A stretch of 64,000 bases of DNA from Pannonibacter sp. XCT-53 (GTDB lineage: Bacteria; Pseudomonadota; Alphaproteobacteria; Rhizobiales; Stappiaceae): positions 1,736,001-1,800,000 of the forward strand of contig NZ_JAABLQ010000001.1 in assembly GCF_009915765.1 (NCBI RefSeq). The letters are read 5' to 3'. The notes below the pieces were generated by a model that did not search any database, was not told the origin of the DNA, and saw only the letters and a list, made by a program, of their open reading frames with translations. Position 1 is the stretch's first letter; every line of letters starts with the position of its first letter. The translations under genes and the position numbers were made by a program. This document shows, piece by piece, positions 31,484-41,177 of the stretch.

Positions 31484-31614
31484 GTTGCTTCCGGGTGCTC
31501 CCCAACTTTGCCGTCATAAGGTCGTGACGGCCGCATTCTTCGGTTGACGTCGTCCTTGCGAGGGCCACGTAATGGAGGTGTGCAAAAGGATATCCGTGGA
31601 GCCGCTGCCCGGTC

Positions 31615-32382
31615 GTGACCCGTCACCCGATAGACCATCCGCAGTTTTATCTGACGGCTCCGGCGCCCTGCCCTTACCTGCCAGGTCGCCAGGAGCGGAA
31701 GGTCTTCACGCATCTCGTCGGTCATCAGGCCTCCGCGCTCAACGACGTGCTCACCCAGGGTGGCTTCCGTCGCAGCCAGAACATCGCCTACCGTCCGGCC
31801 TGCGAAAGCTGCCGGGCCTGCGTGTCCGTCCGGGTTCGCGTGGCCGACTTTGAATGGACGCGCTCGTTCAGGCGCACCTGGAAGGACGCCGGCGAGCTGA
31901 TCGGTGCCGAACTGCCGCCTTCCCCCTCGTCCGAACAGTATGACTTGTTCCGCTCCTATCTCCAGGCGCGGCACGAGAACGGCGGCATGTCGGAAATGAC
32001 CGTACTCGACTACGCGATGATGGTCGAGGACACCCATGTCGACACCATGGTTGTCGAATACCGCCGCCGCGGGCCGGACAGCTTCATCACCCGCCGCGGC
32101 ACGGGGCCGCTGGTTGCCGTCGCCCTGACCGACCGCATGGCCGATGGCCTGTCGATGGTCTATTCCTTCTATGACCCGGACTGGCGCACGGTCAGCATCG
32201 GCACCTTCATGATCCTCGACCACATCGAGCGGGCCCGCAAGCTCGGGCTGCCCTATGTCTATCTCGGGTACTGGGTCGAAGGCTCGGAGAAGATGGCCTA
32301 CAAGGCCCGGTTCCAGCCGCAGGAGCATCTTGGCCCGGACGGCTGGTCGCTCTCGACCGACACCGCCCGCCTCAAGCCCTAG
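31615..32382 (+). CDS. bpt: Aspartate/glutamate leucyltransferase
   Basis: Adds leucine to N-terminal Asp/Glu of proteins, directing them to ClpAP/ClpS by the N-degron pathway. The 255-residue protein has [36 protein letters not shown] and [20 protein letters not shown], then [20 protein letters not shown], all typical of the bacterial arginyltransferase-like family. The start is a GTG. It ends 6 bp from the convergent uracil-DNA glycosylase gene. Confidence 0.93.
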   Translation: MTRHPIDHPQFYLTAPAPCPYLPGRQERKVFTHLVGHQASALNDVLTQGGFRRSQNIAYRPACESCRACVSVRVRVADFEWTRSFRRTWKDAGELIGAELPPSPSSEQYDLFRSYLQARHENGGMSEMTVLDYAMMVEDTHVDTMVVEYRRRGPDSFITRRGTGPLVAVALTDRMADGLSMVYSFYDPDWRTVSIGTFMILDHIERARKLGLPYVYLGYWVEGSEKMAYKARFQPQEHLGPDGWSLSTDTARLKP

Positions 32383-32388
32383 GGGCGA

Positions 32389-33060
32389 TCAGCCGAGCGC
32401 GGCGCGCATCGCGGCGAACACATCCCGGAACATCTCGCGCGTCAGGCGGCCCGTGTTCGTGTTGTAGCGCGAGCAGTGATAGCTGTCGAAGAGCATCAGC
32501 GGTCGCTCGCGGTGGATCAGGTCGTGGCGGGCGCCATGGGCGAACGGATGGCGGCTGCGCGGCAGCTTCAGCGCCGTCAGGAAGGTGTCATGGGCGATGC
32601 GGCCGAGTGCGAGCACTGCGCGCACCTCCCTTGCCGCGTCAAGCGTGGCCACCAGATAGGGCCGGCAGGCGTTGATTTCCGGGCCCGTGGGCTTGTTTTC
32701 CGGCGGCACGCAGCGCACCGCATTGGTGATCATCGCGCCCGTCAGCGTCAGCCCGTCATCGGGCCGCGCCTCGTAGCGCCCCCGGGCGAAGCCGAAATCC
32801 ACCAGTGTCTCGTAGAGAAGATCGCCGGCATAGTCCCCGGTGAAGGGGCGGCCCGTGCGGTTGGCCCCGCGCAGTCCGGGGGCAAGGCCCAGCACCATCA
32901 GGTCCGGTGCGGTCGAGGTGAAGCTCGGGACGGGCGCATTGAACCAGTCGGGGAAGCGTGCCCGGTGCTCCTCCCGGAAAGCGACCAGACGCGGGCAATC
33001 CGGGCAGTCCCTGCCCGGATCCAGCGGCATGCGGCCCGTCGGGCAGCCTCGACCGTTCAT
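32389..33060 (-). CDS. Uracil-DNA glycosylase, family 5 (UDGb-like)
   Basis: A 223-residue base-excision repair enzyme. Motif A, GLAPGLRGANRTGRPFTGD (residues 58-76), lacks the usual catalytic Asp/Asn, a hallmark of family 5. Four cysteines suit a 4Fe-4S cluster: Cys19 and Cys22 (DCPDCPRL), then NAVRC and INACRPY. The C-terminal YNTNTGRLT matches motif B. It overlaps the upstream NYN gene by one base (TGATG), so the two are probably translationally coupled. Confidence 0.87.
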   Translation of the reverse strand: MNGRGCPTGRMPLDPGRDCPDCPRLVAFREEHRARFPDWFNAPVPSFTSTAPDLMVLGLAPGLRGANRTGRPFTGDYAGDLLYETLVDFGFARGRYEARPDDGLTLTGAMITNAVRCVPPENKPTGPEINACRPYLVATLDAAREVRAVLALGRIAHDTFLTALKLPRSRHPFAHGARHDLIHRERPLMLFDSYHCSRYNTNTGRLTREMFRDVFAAMRAALG

Positions 33061-33647
33061 CAGTAGTCGTCGTCCTCTTCGACCTCGCGCTCGCGTTCGG
33101 CGGCACGGGACGGGCGCTCGGACGGATCACGGCCGACGCGGGAGGCAAGATGGGCAAGGTCGATGAAGTGGTCGGCCTGGCGGCGCAGGTCGTCGGCGAT
33201 CATCGGCGGCTGGGTCTGCAGCGTGGAGACGACCGACACCTTGCGGCCCTTGCGCTGCAGCGCCTCGACCAGGGATCGGAAGTCGCCGTCGCCGGAGAAG
33301 AGCACGATGTGGTCGACATGGTCGACCAGCTGCATGGCATCGACGGCGAGTTCGATGTCCATGTTGCCCTTGACCTTGCGGCGGCCGGTGCTGTCGACGA
33401 ATTCTTTTACAGGCTTGGTAACAACCTTGTATCCGTTGTAATCAAGCCAGTCGATCAGCGGCCGGATCGAGGAATACTCCTGATCCTCGATGATCGCCGT
33501 GTAGTAGTAAGCGCGCAGAAGGTAGCCCTTACCCTGAAATTCCTTGAGGAGCATCTTGTAATCGATGTCAAACCCAATGGCCTTGGCAGTCGAATACAAA
33601 TTTGCACCATCAATAAACAAAGCAATTTTTTCACGAGAATCGAACAT
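33060..33647 (-). CDS. NYN domain protein (LabA/PIN-like putative RNase)
   Basis: A 195-residue NYN domain protein. The conserved acidic residues are visible in IALFIDGANLYSTAK, KGNMDIELAVDAMQ and VLFSGDGDFRSLVEALQ, forming the PIN-like metal site. Family members are proposed RNases (LabA/DUF88 group). The tail is highly acidic (EVEEDDDY). It is coupled to the uracil-DNA glycosylase gene. The substrate is unknown. Confidence 0.88.
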   Translation of the reverse strand: MFDSREKIALFIDGANLYSTAKAIGFDIDYKMLLKEFQGKGYLLRAYYYTAIIEDQEYSSIRPLIDWLDYNGYKVVTKPVKEFVDSTGRRKVKGNMDIELAVDAMQLVDHVDHIVLFSGDGDFRSLVEALQRKGRKVSVVSTLQTQPPMIADDLRRQADHFIDLAHLASRVGRDPSERPSRAAEREREVEEDDDY

Positions 33648-34012
33648 CAGGAACCCTGCCCTTGTTTGGCGTTGTTTTCGGGTGCGGAGGCCGCTCGAGA
33701 CTGCCAGGCCACTGAAAAAAACAGAATTGCGCGCAACGTCACTCTACTATCGGTTGCGACGCTTTTCTACGCCTACTTTTGCGACTTGACCGGCTCGACC
33801 ATGAAAATGCCCCAATTTTCATGGCCCAACGCTTGCGTACTACACGCATCACCGGTGCCGCAATCGTAAACATTGTGGAACGGCAGCAATGCGGCAAGTT
33901 TCTTCACGAGAAAGTCAGGGGACAACCCGTGTTGCGATGCGAAGGCTTGCGCGACGCTGCGGTTGGTCCTATACGCTGGTGACTCAAGTCCTGAAAACTA
34001 TGGAGATATCCT
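33648..34012. other. 365-bp divergent region, NYN gene / rpoZ
   Basis: No gene is seen; it is less GC-rich than its surroundings. It should hold both promoters and contains the inverted repeat at 33799-33824. Confidence 0.65.
33799..33824. promoter_or_regulatory. 10-bp perfect inverted repeat, candidate operator or hairpin
   Basis: CCATGAAAAT and ATTTTCATGG flank the spacer GCCCCA. It lies midway between the NYN gene start (about 150 bp away) and rpoZ (about 190 bp away). It could be a regulator site or an RNA hairpin in one leader. Confidence 0.55.
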
Positions 34013-34411
34013 ATGGCGCGCGTCACCGTCGAGGATTGCATCGACAAGGTCGACAACCGGTTCGAGCTGGTGCTGCTGGCAGCGCACCGCGCCCGCATGA
34101 TCTCGAGCGGCTCGCCCCTCACCGTCGACCGTGACAACGACAAGAACCCTGTCGTCGCCCTGCGCGAGATCGCCGACGAGACGATCAGCCCGGAGGATCT
34201 CAAGGAAGACCTCATCCACTCGCTGCAGAAGTATGTCGAAGTGGACGAGCCGGAGCCGGAAGCCGTGCCGCTGGTGCCCTCCAGCCATTCCGGCGGCACC
34301 CAGATCAACGCCGTCGACGATTCCAACGTCGAGTTCGACCGCATGTCGGAAGAAGATCTCCTGCGCGGGCTGGAAGGCCTTGTCCCGCCGGAGCGTTCGG
34401 ACGACATTTGA
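34013..34411 (+). CDS. rpoZ: RNA polymerase omega subunit
   Basis: A 132-residue protein that helps beta-prime fold and join RNA polymerase. The conserved start [20 protein letters not shown] and the region [12 protein letters not shown], then [15 protein letters not shown], are typical of alphaproteobacterial omega, including the acidic C-terminal extension. It precedes rsh by about 80 bp, the usual rpoZ-rsh order. Confidence 0.97.
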   Translation: MARVTVEDCIDKVDNRFELVLLAAHRARMISSGSPLTVDRDNDKNPVVALREIADETISPEDLKEDLIHSLQKYVEVDEPEPEAVPLVPSSHSGGTQINAVDDSNVEFDRMSEEDLLRGLEGLVPPERSDDI

Positions 34412-34489
34412 GATCGGTGGCAGGCTCGTCCGTCCTGAATTGGCGCGCCATGCCATCGTGTGTTTTGTCGGCTTGATGCGGCCACGGCC

Positions 34490-36697
34490 ATGATGCGCCA
34501 ATACGAACTCGTCGAACGGGTCACCCGTTACAATCCGAATGCCGACGAGGCCTTGCTCAACAAGGCCTATGTCTATGCCATGCGCAAGCACGGGTCGCAG
34601 ACCCGTGCCTCGGGGGACCCCTATTTCTCGCATCCGCTCGAAGTCGCCGCGATCCTGACCGATCTGCGCCTCGACGATGCCACCATCGCCGTTGCCCTGC
34701 TGCACGACACCATCGAGGACACCGATGCCACCCGCGCGGAGATCGACACGATCTTCGGCGAGGAGATCGGCAAGCTCGTCGAGGGTCTGACCAAGATCAA
34801 GCGCCTCGACCTGCAGACCCAGAAGGCGAAGCAGGCGGAGAATTTCCGCAAGCTGCTGCTCGCCATCGTCGACGACGTGCGGGTGCTGCTGGTCAAGCTG
34901 GCCGACCGTCTCCACAACATGCGCACCCTCGAGCACATGCCCGAGCACAAGCGGGCGCGCATTGCCGAGGAGACGATGGAGATCTATGCGCCGCTGGCCG
35001 GGCGCATGGGCATGCAGGACATGCGCGAGGAGCTGGAAGACCTTGCCTTCCGCACCCTCAACCCCGAGGCCTATGCCACCCTGTCCGACCGGCTGTCGGA
35101 CCTCAGGGCCCGCAATGACGGGCTGATTTCCGACATCGAGGAGATGCTGACCGCCCGCATCGCGGAACGCGGCATCGCCGCCCGGGTCAAGGGCCGCGAG
35201 AAGCGCCCCTACTCGATCTTCCGCAAGATGCAGCAGAAGTCGCTCGGCTTCGAGCAGCTCTCCGACATCTACGGCTTCCGGGTGATCGTCGGCACGACCG
35301 AAGCCTGCTACCGGGTCCTCGGGGTCATCCACACCACCTGGGCCACCGTGCCGGGGCGGTTCAAGGACTATATCTCGACGCCGAAGCAGAACGACTACCG
35401 CTCGATCCACACCACCATTGTCGGGCCGCGCCGGCAGCGTGTCGAGCTGCAGATCCGCACCCATGCCATGGACCGGGTGGCCGAGTACGGCATTGCCGCC
35501 CATGCGCTCTACAAGGACGGCGAGACGGGTGGGCGCAACATTGCCCGGCACACGGAGGAAAGCCGCGCCTATGACTGGCTGCGGCGGACCATCGACCTCC
35601 TGTCGCAGGGCGACACGCCGGAGGAGTTCCTCGAGAACACCAAGCTCGAGCTGTTCCACGACCAGGTCTTCTGCTTCACGCCCAAGGGCCGCCTGATTGC
35701 CCTGCCGCGCGGCGCGACGCCCATCGACTTCGCCTATGCGGTGCACACCAGCATCGGCAACACCTGCGTCGGCTGCAAGCTGAACGGCAAGATCATGCCG
35801 CTGGTCACCGAACTGCGGAACGGCGACGAGGTGGAGATCATCCGCTCGCAGGCGCAGACGCCGCCGCCGGCCTGGGAATCCATTGCCGTCACCGGCAAGG
35901 CCAAGGCCGCGATCCGCCGGGCAACGCGCGAGTCCGTGCGCAAGCAGTATGGCGCGCTCGGCGAGCACATCCTGCAGCGCGCCTTCACCCGGGCGGCGAA
36001 ACCCTATTCGGAGGGGCTGCTGGAGGGCGTGCTCGGCCTGCTCGCGCAGGATTCGGTCGCCGATCTTCTGGCCTGCGTCGGCCGCGGCGAGATCAGCGCG
36101 CAGCAGGTGGTCAAGGCGGTGCATCCGGATTACCAGGACGAGCGCGTCGGCATCATCCGCCCGGAACCGGGGGAAGGCTGGTTCGATCTGGAGAAGGGAC
36201 ACGGCCTCAAGTTCCGCCTGCCCTCCAGCGAGGCCGGCGACGGCGACGCGCTGCCGATCCGGGGCCTGACGGGCGACATTCCGGTCAATTTCGCGCCGAA
36301 CGGCGGCGCGGTCCCCGGCGACCGGATCGTCGGCATCCTGACCCCTTCGGAAGGCCTGACCATCTACCCGATCCAGTCGCCGGCGCTGAAGGAGTTCGAC
36401 GACCAGTCCGACCGCTGGGTCGACGTGCGCTGGGACATCGACATCGACAATCCGGAGCGGTTCCCCGCCCGCATCAGCGTCGCCGCGCTCAACGAGCCCG
36501 GATCGCTTGCCGCCATTGCCCAGGTCATCGGCGAGAACGGCGGCAACATCGACAATCTCAAGATGGTCCGCAAGGTGGCGGACTTCCACCAGATGATCAT
36601 CGATCTGGAAGTCTGGGACCTGAAGCATCTCAACCGCATCATCAACCAGCTCCGCACCAAGCCGAACGTGTCCAGCGTGACACGCGTCAACGGCTGA
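34490..36697 (+). CDS. rsh: Bifunctional (p)ppGpp synthetase/hydrolase Rsh
   Basis: The single long RelA/SpoT homologue of alphaproteobacteria, setting (p)ppGpp in the stringent response. The 735-residue protein has an HD hydrolase domain (His72-Asp73 in LLHDTIED), a synthetase domain ([39 protein letters not shown]), a TGS domain ([20 protein letters not shown]), and a C-terminal ACT domain. Key residues of both activities look intact. The ATG pair at 34490 has no strong ribosome-binding site but fits rhizobial homologues. Confidence 0.96.
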   Translation: MMRQYELVERVTRYNPNADEALLNKAYVYAMRKHGSQTRASGDPYFSHPLEVAAILTDLRLDDATIAVALLHDTIEDTDATRAEIDTIFGEEIGKLVEGLTKIKRLDLQTQKAKQAENFRKLLLAIVDDVRVLLVKLADRLHNMRTLEHMPEHKRARIAEETMEIYAPLAGRMGMQDMREELEDLAFRTLNPEAYATLSDRLSDLRARNDGLISDIEEMLTARIAERGIAARVKGREKRPYSIFRKMQQKSLGFEQLSDIYGFRVIVGTTEACYRVLGVIHTTWATVPGRFKDYISTPKQNDYRSIHTTIVGPRRQRVELQIRTHAMDRVAEYGIAAHALYKDGETGGRNIARHTEESRAYDWLRRTIDLLSQGDTPEEFLENTKLELFHDQVFCFTPKGRLIALPRGATPIDFAYAVHTSIGNTCVGCKLNGKIMPLVTELRNGDEVEIIRSQAQTPPPAWESIAVTGKAKAAIRRATRESVRKQYGALGEHILQRAFTRAAKPYSEGLLEGVLGLLAQDSVADLLACVGRGEISAQQVVKAVHPDYQDERVGIIRPEPGEGWFDLEKGHGLKFRLPSSEAGDGDALPIRGLTGDIPVNFAPNGGAVPGDRIVGILTPSEGLTIYPIQSPALKEFDDQSDRWVDVRWDIDIDNPERFPARISVAALNEPGSLAAIAQVIGENGGNIDNLKMVRKVADFHQMIIDLEVWDLKHLNRIINQLRTKPNVSSVTRVNG

Positions 36698-36726
36698 CGG
36701 GGCCGCAAGAACCACGGGAAGCCGAC

Positions 36727-37308
36727 ATGACGCAGGACGAAGTCCTGGCGCTGTTCCGCGAAGCGGGCGCCATCCTCGAAGGCCACTTCATTCTTTCCTC
36801 CGGCCTGCGCAGCCCGGTGTTCCTGCAGAAGGCGCGGGTGTTCATGCATCCCGACAAGACCGAGGCGCTGTGCAAGGCGCTGGCCGGCAAGATCCGCGCC
36901 GCCGGCCTCGGACGCATCGACGTCATCGTCTCGCCCGCCCTTGGCGGCCTGATCCCCGGCTACGAGACCGCCCGCCATCTCGGCGTCCCGGCCATGTGGG
37001 TGGAGCGCGAGGGCGGCCAGTTCCGCCTGCGCCGCTTCGATCTGGAGCCGGGCGCCCGCGTCATCATCGTCGAGGACATCGTCACGACCGGCCTGTCCAG
37101 CCGCGAGACCGTCGATGCGCTCAAGGCCATCGGTGCGGATGTGGTCGGCGTTGCCTGCCTGATCGACCGGTCGGGCGGCGAGGCCGATGTGGGTGTGCCG
37201 CTGGTGGCGCTCACCGAGTATAAGGTTCCTTCATACGATCCCGCCAATCTGCCTCCTGAACTTGCCGCGATCCCGCCGGTGAAGCCGGGCAGCCGGAACC
37301 TGGCCTGA
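36727..37308 (+). CDS. pyrE: Orotate phosphoribosyltransferase
   Basis: Forms orotidine 5'-phosphate from orotate and PRPP in pyrimidine synthesis. The 193-residue protein has the PRPP-binding loop [20 protein letters not shown] and the N-terminal [19 protein letters not shown]. It lies 29 bp after rsh. Confidence 0.96.
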   Translation: MTQDEVLALFREAGAILEGHFILSSGLRSPVFLQKARVFMHPDKTEALCKALAGKIRAAGLGRIDVIVSPALGGLIPGYETARHLGVPAMWVEREGGQFRLRRFDLEPGARVIIVEDIVTTGLSSRETVDALKAIGADVVGVACLIDRSGGEADVGVPLVALTEYKVPSYDPANLPPELAAIPPVKPGSRNLA

Positions 37309-37369
37309 ACAGGCTCCGGATCCGGACGCGGACACGGAAAACGCCCAACGCCGGAGGCCAAAGCGCCCG

Positions 37370-37954
37370 ATGCTCTTCCAGCGCCGCACCCCGCCAAGCC
37401 GATACGAGAAGCTGCGCGTTGCTGTCTGGCCGAGGGCGAGCTGGGCGCGCTCCTTCCGCTACTATGGCAAGCGGGTGCTGCGGCTGACCGCCTCCCCGCA
37501 TGCGGTCGCGCTCGGCTTTGCCTGCGGCGCCTTTGCCTCCTTCACGCCGTTCATCGGCTTTCACTTCCTGATCGCGGCCGCCGCGGCGCTGGTCGTGCGC
37601 GGCAACGTGATCGCCTCCGCCCTTGGCACGGTGGTCGGCAATCCGCTGACCTTTCCCTTCATCTGGGCGGCGACCTACAAGCTCGGCCATGTGCTCATGG
37701 GCACCGGAACGCTGACCACCTCGGCCGATGCGGCGCACGGGCTCGCGCATGCCGATCTGCTGGCCCAGTCGCTCGACACGCTGCTGCCGATCCTTGAGCC
37801 CATGGTGGTCGGCGGCATTCCGCTCGGCCTGCTCTGCGGTCTTCTCTGCTATGCTCCGGTCCATGCCAGCGTCCGGGCCTATCAGGAGCGCAAGCGGCAG
37901 CGTCTGGCCTTGCGCCACGACGCCGCGGCCGCCACCGACCACCCGGCAGACTGA
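37370..37954 (+). CDS. DUF2062 family membrane protein
   Basis: A 194-residue protein of the DUF2062 family. [22 protein letters not shown] and [14 protein letters not shown] are typical, with about three hydrophobic segments. The function is unknown. It is conserved between pyrE and acpS in rhizobia and relatives. GGAGG lies 12 nt before the ATG, a little far. Confidence 0.88.
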   Translation: MLFQRRTPPSRYEKLRVAVWPRASWARSFRYYGKRVLRLTASPHAVALGFACGAFASFTPFIGFHFLIAAAAALVVRGNVIASALGTVVGNPLTFPFIWAATYKLGHVLMGTGTLTTSADAAHGLAHADLLAQSLDTLLPILEPMVVGGIPLGLLCGLLCYAPVHASVRAYQERKRQRLALRHDAAAATDHPAD

Positions 37955-37976
37955 TCCAGCAAGAGGCTCCTTCGTC

Positions 37977-38426
37977 ATGATTCTCGGCATCGGCAGCGAC
38001 CTCTGCGACATCCGCCGCATCGAGCAGACGCTCGCGCGGTTCGGCGAGCGCTTTGCCGCGCGGGTCTTCACTGACATCGAGCGGGCGAAGTCGGACCGCC
38101 GGGCCGAGCGCGCCGCCTCCTACGCCAAGCGCTTTGCCGCCAAGGAAGCCTGTTCCAAGGCACTCGGCACCGGCATCCGCATGGGCGTTGCCTGGCGCGA
38201 GATGGGCGTCGTCAACCTGCCCTCCGGCCGCCCCACGCTGCACTTGACCGGCAGCGCCGCCGACCGCCTTGCCGCCCTGACGCCTGCGGGCTTCCGCGCC
38301 CGCATCGATCTCACCATCACCGACGACTATCCGCTTGCCCAGGCCTTCGTCGTCATCTCCGCCTGGCCCGCCGACTGGCCCGAGCCGCCCTCCCCGCCGC
38401 TGAAGGACGATCCCAGCGAGGCCTGA
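37977..38426 (+). CDS. acpS: Holo-ACP synthase
   Basis: Transfers 4'-phosphopantetheine to acyl carrier protein. The 149-residue protein has the two hallmark motifs, [20 protein letters not shown] and [16 protein letters not shown]. The ATG has AGAGG upstream. The Pro-rich C-terminus extends past the usual end. It is part of the conserved acpS-lepB-rnc-era run. Confidence 0.95.
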   Translation: MILGIGSDLCDIRRIEQTLARFGERFAARVFTDIERAKSDRRAERAASYAKRFAAKEACSKALGTGIRMGVAWREMGVVNLPSGRPTLHLTGSAADRLAALTPAGFRARIDLTITDDYPLAQAFVVISAWPADWPEPPSPPLKDDPSEA

Positions 38427-38579
38427 CCGGGACAGGCCCGGAAGCCCTGACGATCACAGGCACGGCGCCCTGCCCACATTGCGAAGCTGTAATCCTGTCG
38501 TCCGTTGCCAGTGCAGCGCCGAACCGGTACAAGTCGCCAGATTTCGCCCTCGCGGGCGGCCGCAGCAATGAAGGACACC

Positions 38580-39332
38580 ATGAGCGTGACGGACAACAAG
38601 AAGGCCAAGGACGGCAGTCTCTCCGAGACCATCAAGGTGATCCTGCAGGCGCTGGTGCTGGCGCTCGTCGTGCGCACCTTCCTGTTCCAGCCGTTCAACA
38701 TCCCGTCCGGGTCGATGATGAACACGCTGCTGATCGGCGATTATCTGTTCGTCTCCAAGTTCAGCTACGGCTATTCGCGCTATTCGTTCCCCTACGGCCT
38801 GGCACCGATCCCGGGCCGCATCTGGTCGGCCGAACCGCAGCGCGGCGACGTCGCCGTGTTCAAGCTGCCGAGCGACAATTCGACCGACTACATCAAGCGC
38901 GTCGTCGGCCTGCCGGGCGACGAGATCCAGATGATCGAGGGCGTGCTGCACATCAACGGCACGCCGGTGCAGCGCGAGCGCATCGCCGATTTCGTCGAGC
39001 GGGATGCCTTCGGCGTCGAGCAGCGCACCGCGCGCTTCCGCGAGACACTGCCCAACGGCGTGAGCTACGACACGCTCGATCTCAACCCGCGCGGCTTCGG
39101 CGACAACACCAAGGTGTTCAAGGTTCCGGCCGGCCATTACTTCATGATGGGCGACAACCGCGACAATTCCTCCGACAGCCGCGTGGAATCGAGCGTCGGC
39201 TTCGTGCCGCTGGAGAATTTCGTCGGCCGCGCCGAAGTCATCTTCTTCTCCGTGGCCGATGGCCAGCCCGCCTGGGCCTTCTGGCAGTGGCCGTGGAGCG
39301 TGCGCTGGGACCGCATGTTCCGTGCGATCTGA
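38580..39332 (+). CDS. lepB: Signal peptidase I
   Basis: Removes signal peptides at the periplasmic face of the inner membrane. The 250-residue protein has one N-terminal anchor (VILQALVLALVVRTFLF), the catalytic Ser45 in PSGSMMNTL and Lys106 in YIKRVVGLPGD, and the box GDNRDNSSDSR. AAGGA precedes the ATG at 38580; 25 upstream in-frame codons are rejected. Confidence 0.96.
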   Translation: MSVTDNKKAKDGSLSETIKVILQALVLALVVRTFLFQPFNIPSGSMMNTLLIGDYLFVSKFSYGYSRYSFPYGLAPIPGRIWSAEPQRGDVAVFKLPSDNSTDYIKRVVGLPGDEIQMIEGVLHINGTPVQRERIADFVERDAFGVEQRTARFRETLPNGVSYDTLDLNPRGFGDNTKVFKVPAGHYFMMGDNRDNSSDSRVESSVGFVPLENFVGRAEVIFFSVADGQPAWAFWQWPWSVRWDRMFRAI

Positions 39333-39344
39333 GCCGGTACGGGC

Positions 39345-40052
39345 ATGACCACACGCCTCACCGCCGGTGATCCGCTCGGCCGGGTGGAAGACCGGATCGG
39401 CCACCGTTTTCAGGACCGGCGACTGCTGGAACAGGCTCTGACCCACGCCAGCGCCCTCGCCAGCGGCGACACGGGCGGCAGCTACCAGCGTCTTGAGTTC
39501 CTCGGCGACCGGGTGCTCGGTCTTGCCGTTGCCAGCATGCTGCACCGGCATTATCCGCGCGCCGACGAGGGCGAGCTGGCGCGTCGCCTGAACCACATGG
39601 TCAAGCGCGAGACCTGCGCCGAGATCGCGCAGGACCTGAAGCTCGGCGATGCCATGCGCATCAGCCAGAGCGAGGCCCAGACGGGCGGACGCACCAAGAC
39701 CGCGCTGCTGGCCGACATCTGCGAGGCCGTCATCGCCGCCATCTATCTCGATGCCGGCATGGCCACCGCAGAAGACTTCGTGCGCCGGCAATGGGAACCG
39801 CGTATGCTGACCTTCAGTGGTCCGCTGCGCGATGCCAAGACGACGCTGCAGGAATGGGCGCAGGCCCGCAGCCTGCCCGCCCCCACCTACAGCGTCATCG
39901 ACCGCAGCGGCCCGGATCACGCACCCGTTTTCGTCGTCGGGGTCAAGGTCGAGGGCGCGCGGCCGGCCGAAGGGCGCGGCGGGTCCAAGCGCATCGCCGA
40001 ACAGGCCGCCGCCGAGGCCATGCTCCGGCGCGAGGGCGTCTGGAACGACTGA
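39345..40052 (+). CDS. rnc: Ribonuclease III
   Basis: A 235-residue double-stranded RNA endonuclease that processes rRNA precursors and other RNAs. The signature RLEFLGDRVLGLAVA and the acidic catalytic site in LLADICEAVIAAIYLD are present. A C-terminal dsRNA-binding domain ends at GGSKRIAEQAAAEAML. It starts 12 bp after lepB. Confidence 0.96.
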   Translation: MTTRLTAGDPLGRVEDRIGHRFQDRRLLEQALTHASALASGDTGGSYQRLEFLGDRVLGLAVASMLHRHYPRADEGELARRLNHMVKRETCAEIAQDLKLGDAMRISQSEAQTGGRTKTALLADICEAVIAAIYLDAGMATAEDFVRRQWEPRMLTFSGPLRDAKTTLQEWAQARSLPAPTYSVIDRSGPDHAPVFVVGVKVEGARPAEGRGGSKRIAEQAAAEAMLRREGVWND

Positions 40053-40135
40053 CAGCCGGATCTCCGGCACCCCGGACAGACAGGGCCCTGCACGGCTGAT
40101 CCGTGCAGGCAACGTCCACAGACAGGACCAACGTA

Positions 40136-41110
40136 TTGAACGACATCGAGAATGACCAGCCGGAGCAGATGGATGACGCCGCCCCGGGTTCGCACGATCC
40201 GGCGGCGCTGACGCCAACCACCACGCGGGCGGGCTTCGTGGCCCTCATCGGGGCCCCCAATGCGGGCAAGTCGACCCTGATCAACCAGCTCGTCGGCACC
40301 AAGGTCTCGATCGTCACCCACAAGGTCCAGACCACCCGCGCCCTGGTGCGCGGCATTGCCATGCACGGTCCGGCGCAGATCATCTTCGTGGACACCCCGG
40401 GCATCTTCAAGCCGAAGCGCCGGCTCGACCGCGCCATGGTCGACACCGCCTGGGGCGGCTCGCGGGATGCGGATGTGACGGCGCTGCTGATCGACGCGCG
40501 CAAGGGCCTCACCGAGGAGGTCGAGGCCATTCTCGACCGTCTCGCCGGCGAGAAGGGTCTCAAGGTCCTGATCCTCAACAAGACCGACGTCGCAAACCGG
40601 GAGAAGCTGCTCAAGCTTGCGGTGGCGGCGAACGAGAAGGTCACGTTCGAGAAGACCTTCATGGTGTCGGCCCTCACCGGCGACGGTGTTGCCGACATTC
40701 TTTCCTATTTCGCCGACAAGGTCCGGCCCGGTCCCTGGCTCTATCCGGAAGATCAGGTCTCCGACGCGCCGATGCGCATGCTGGCGGCCGAGATCACCCG
40801 GGAGAAGCTCTTCGAGCGGCTGCACGAGGAAATCCCCTATGTCTCCACTGTCGAGACCGAGCTGTGGGAGGAGCGCAAGGACGGGTCGGTCCGGCTGGAA
40901 CAGACCATTTACGTCGAACGCGACAGCCAGAAGGCCATCGTGCTCGGCAAGAAGGGCCAGACCATCAAGGTGATCTCCCAGGCCGCCCGGACCGAGCTGA
41001 CCGAAATTGTCGAGCGCCCGGTGCACCTGTTCCTCTTCGTCAAGGTGCGCGAGAACTGGTCGGACGATCCGGAACGGTACCGCGAGATGGGGCTCGAGTT
41101 CCCCCGCTGA
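40136..41110 (+). CDS. era: GTPase Era
   Basis: A GTPase needed for 30S assembly that binds the 3' end of 16S rRNA. The G-motifs GAPNAGKST, DTPG and NKTD are present, followed by a KH domain (QKAIVLGKKGQTIKVISQAA). The TTG at 40136 has AGGA 8 nt upstream and is preferred (324 residues); a GTG at 40103 gives 335. The N-terminal 25 residues before the G-domain are acidic and probably disordered. Confidence 0.95.
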   Translation: MNDIENDQPEQMDDAAPGSHDPAALTPTTTRAGFVALIGAPNAGKSTLINQLVGTKVSIVTHKVQTTRALVRGIAMHGPAQIIFVDTPGIFKPKRRLDRAMVDTAWGGSRDADVTALLIDARKGLTEEVEAILDRLAGEKGLKVLILNKTDVANREKLLKLAVAANEKVTFEKTFMVSALTGDGVADILSYFADKVRPGPWLYPEDQVSDAPMRMLAAEITREKLFERLHEEIPYVSTVETELWEERKDGSVRLEQTIYVERDSQKAIVLGKKGQTIKVISQAARTELTEIVERPVHLFLFVKVRENWSDDPERYREMGLEFPR

Positions 41111-41132
41111 GACACGGCCTCCCCCGGGAGGC

Positions 41133-41165
41133 CGGACGACCGGGCCCGTGGCGCCCGGCCGTCCG
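41133..41165. terminator. Bidirectional terminator hairpin between era and the convergent gene
   Basis: 13-bp arms CGGACGACCGGGC and GCCCGGCCGTCCG (one mismatch) enclose a 7-nt loop between the two converging genes. It can act for both strands, though U-tracts are absent. Confidence 0.75.
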
Positions 41166-41177
41166 CGTGGTCCGGGA

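Noticed and set aside
33998..36715. A 905-codon minus-strand frame over rpoZ and rsh
   Set aside because: Shadow of rpoZ/rsh, whose motifs are complete on the plus strand.
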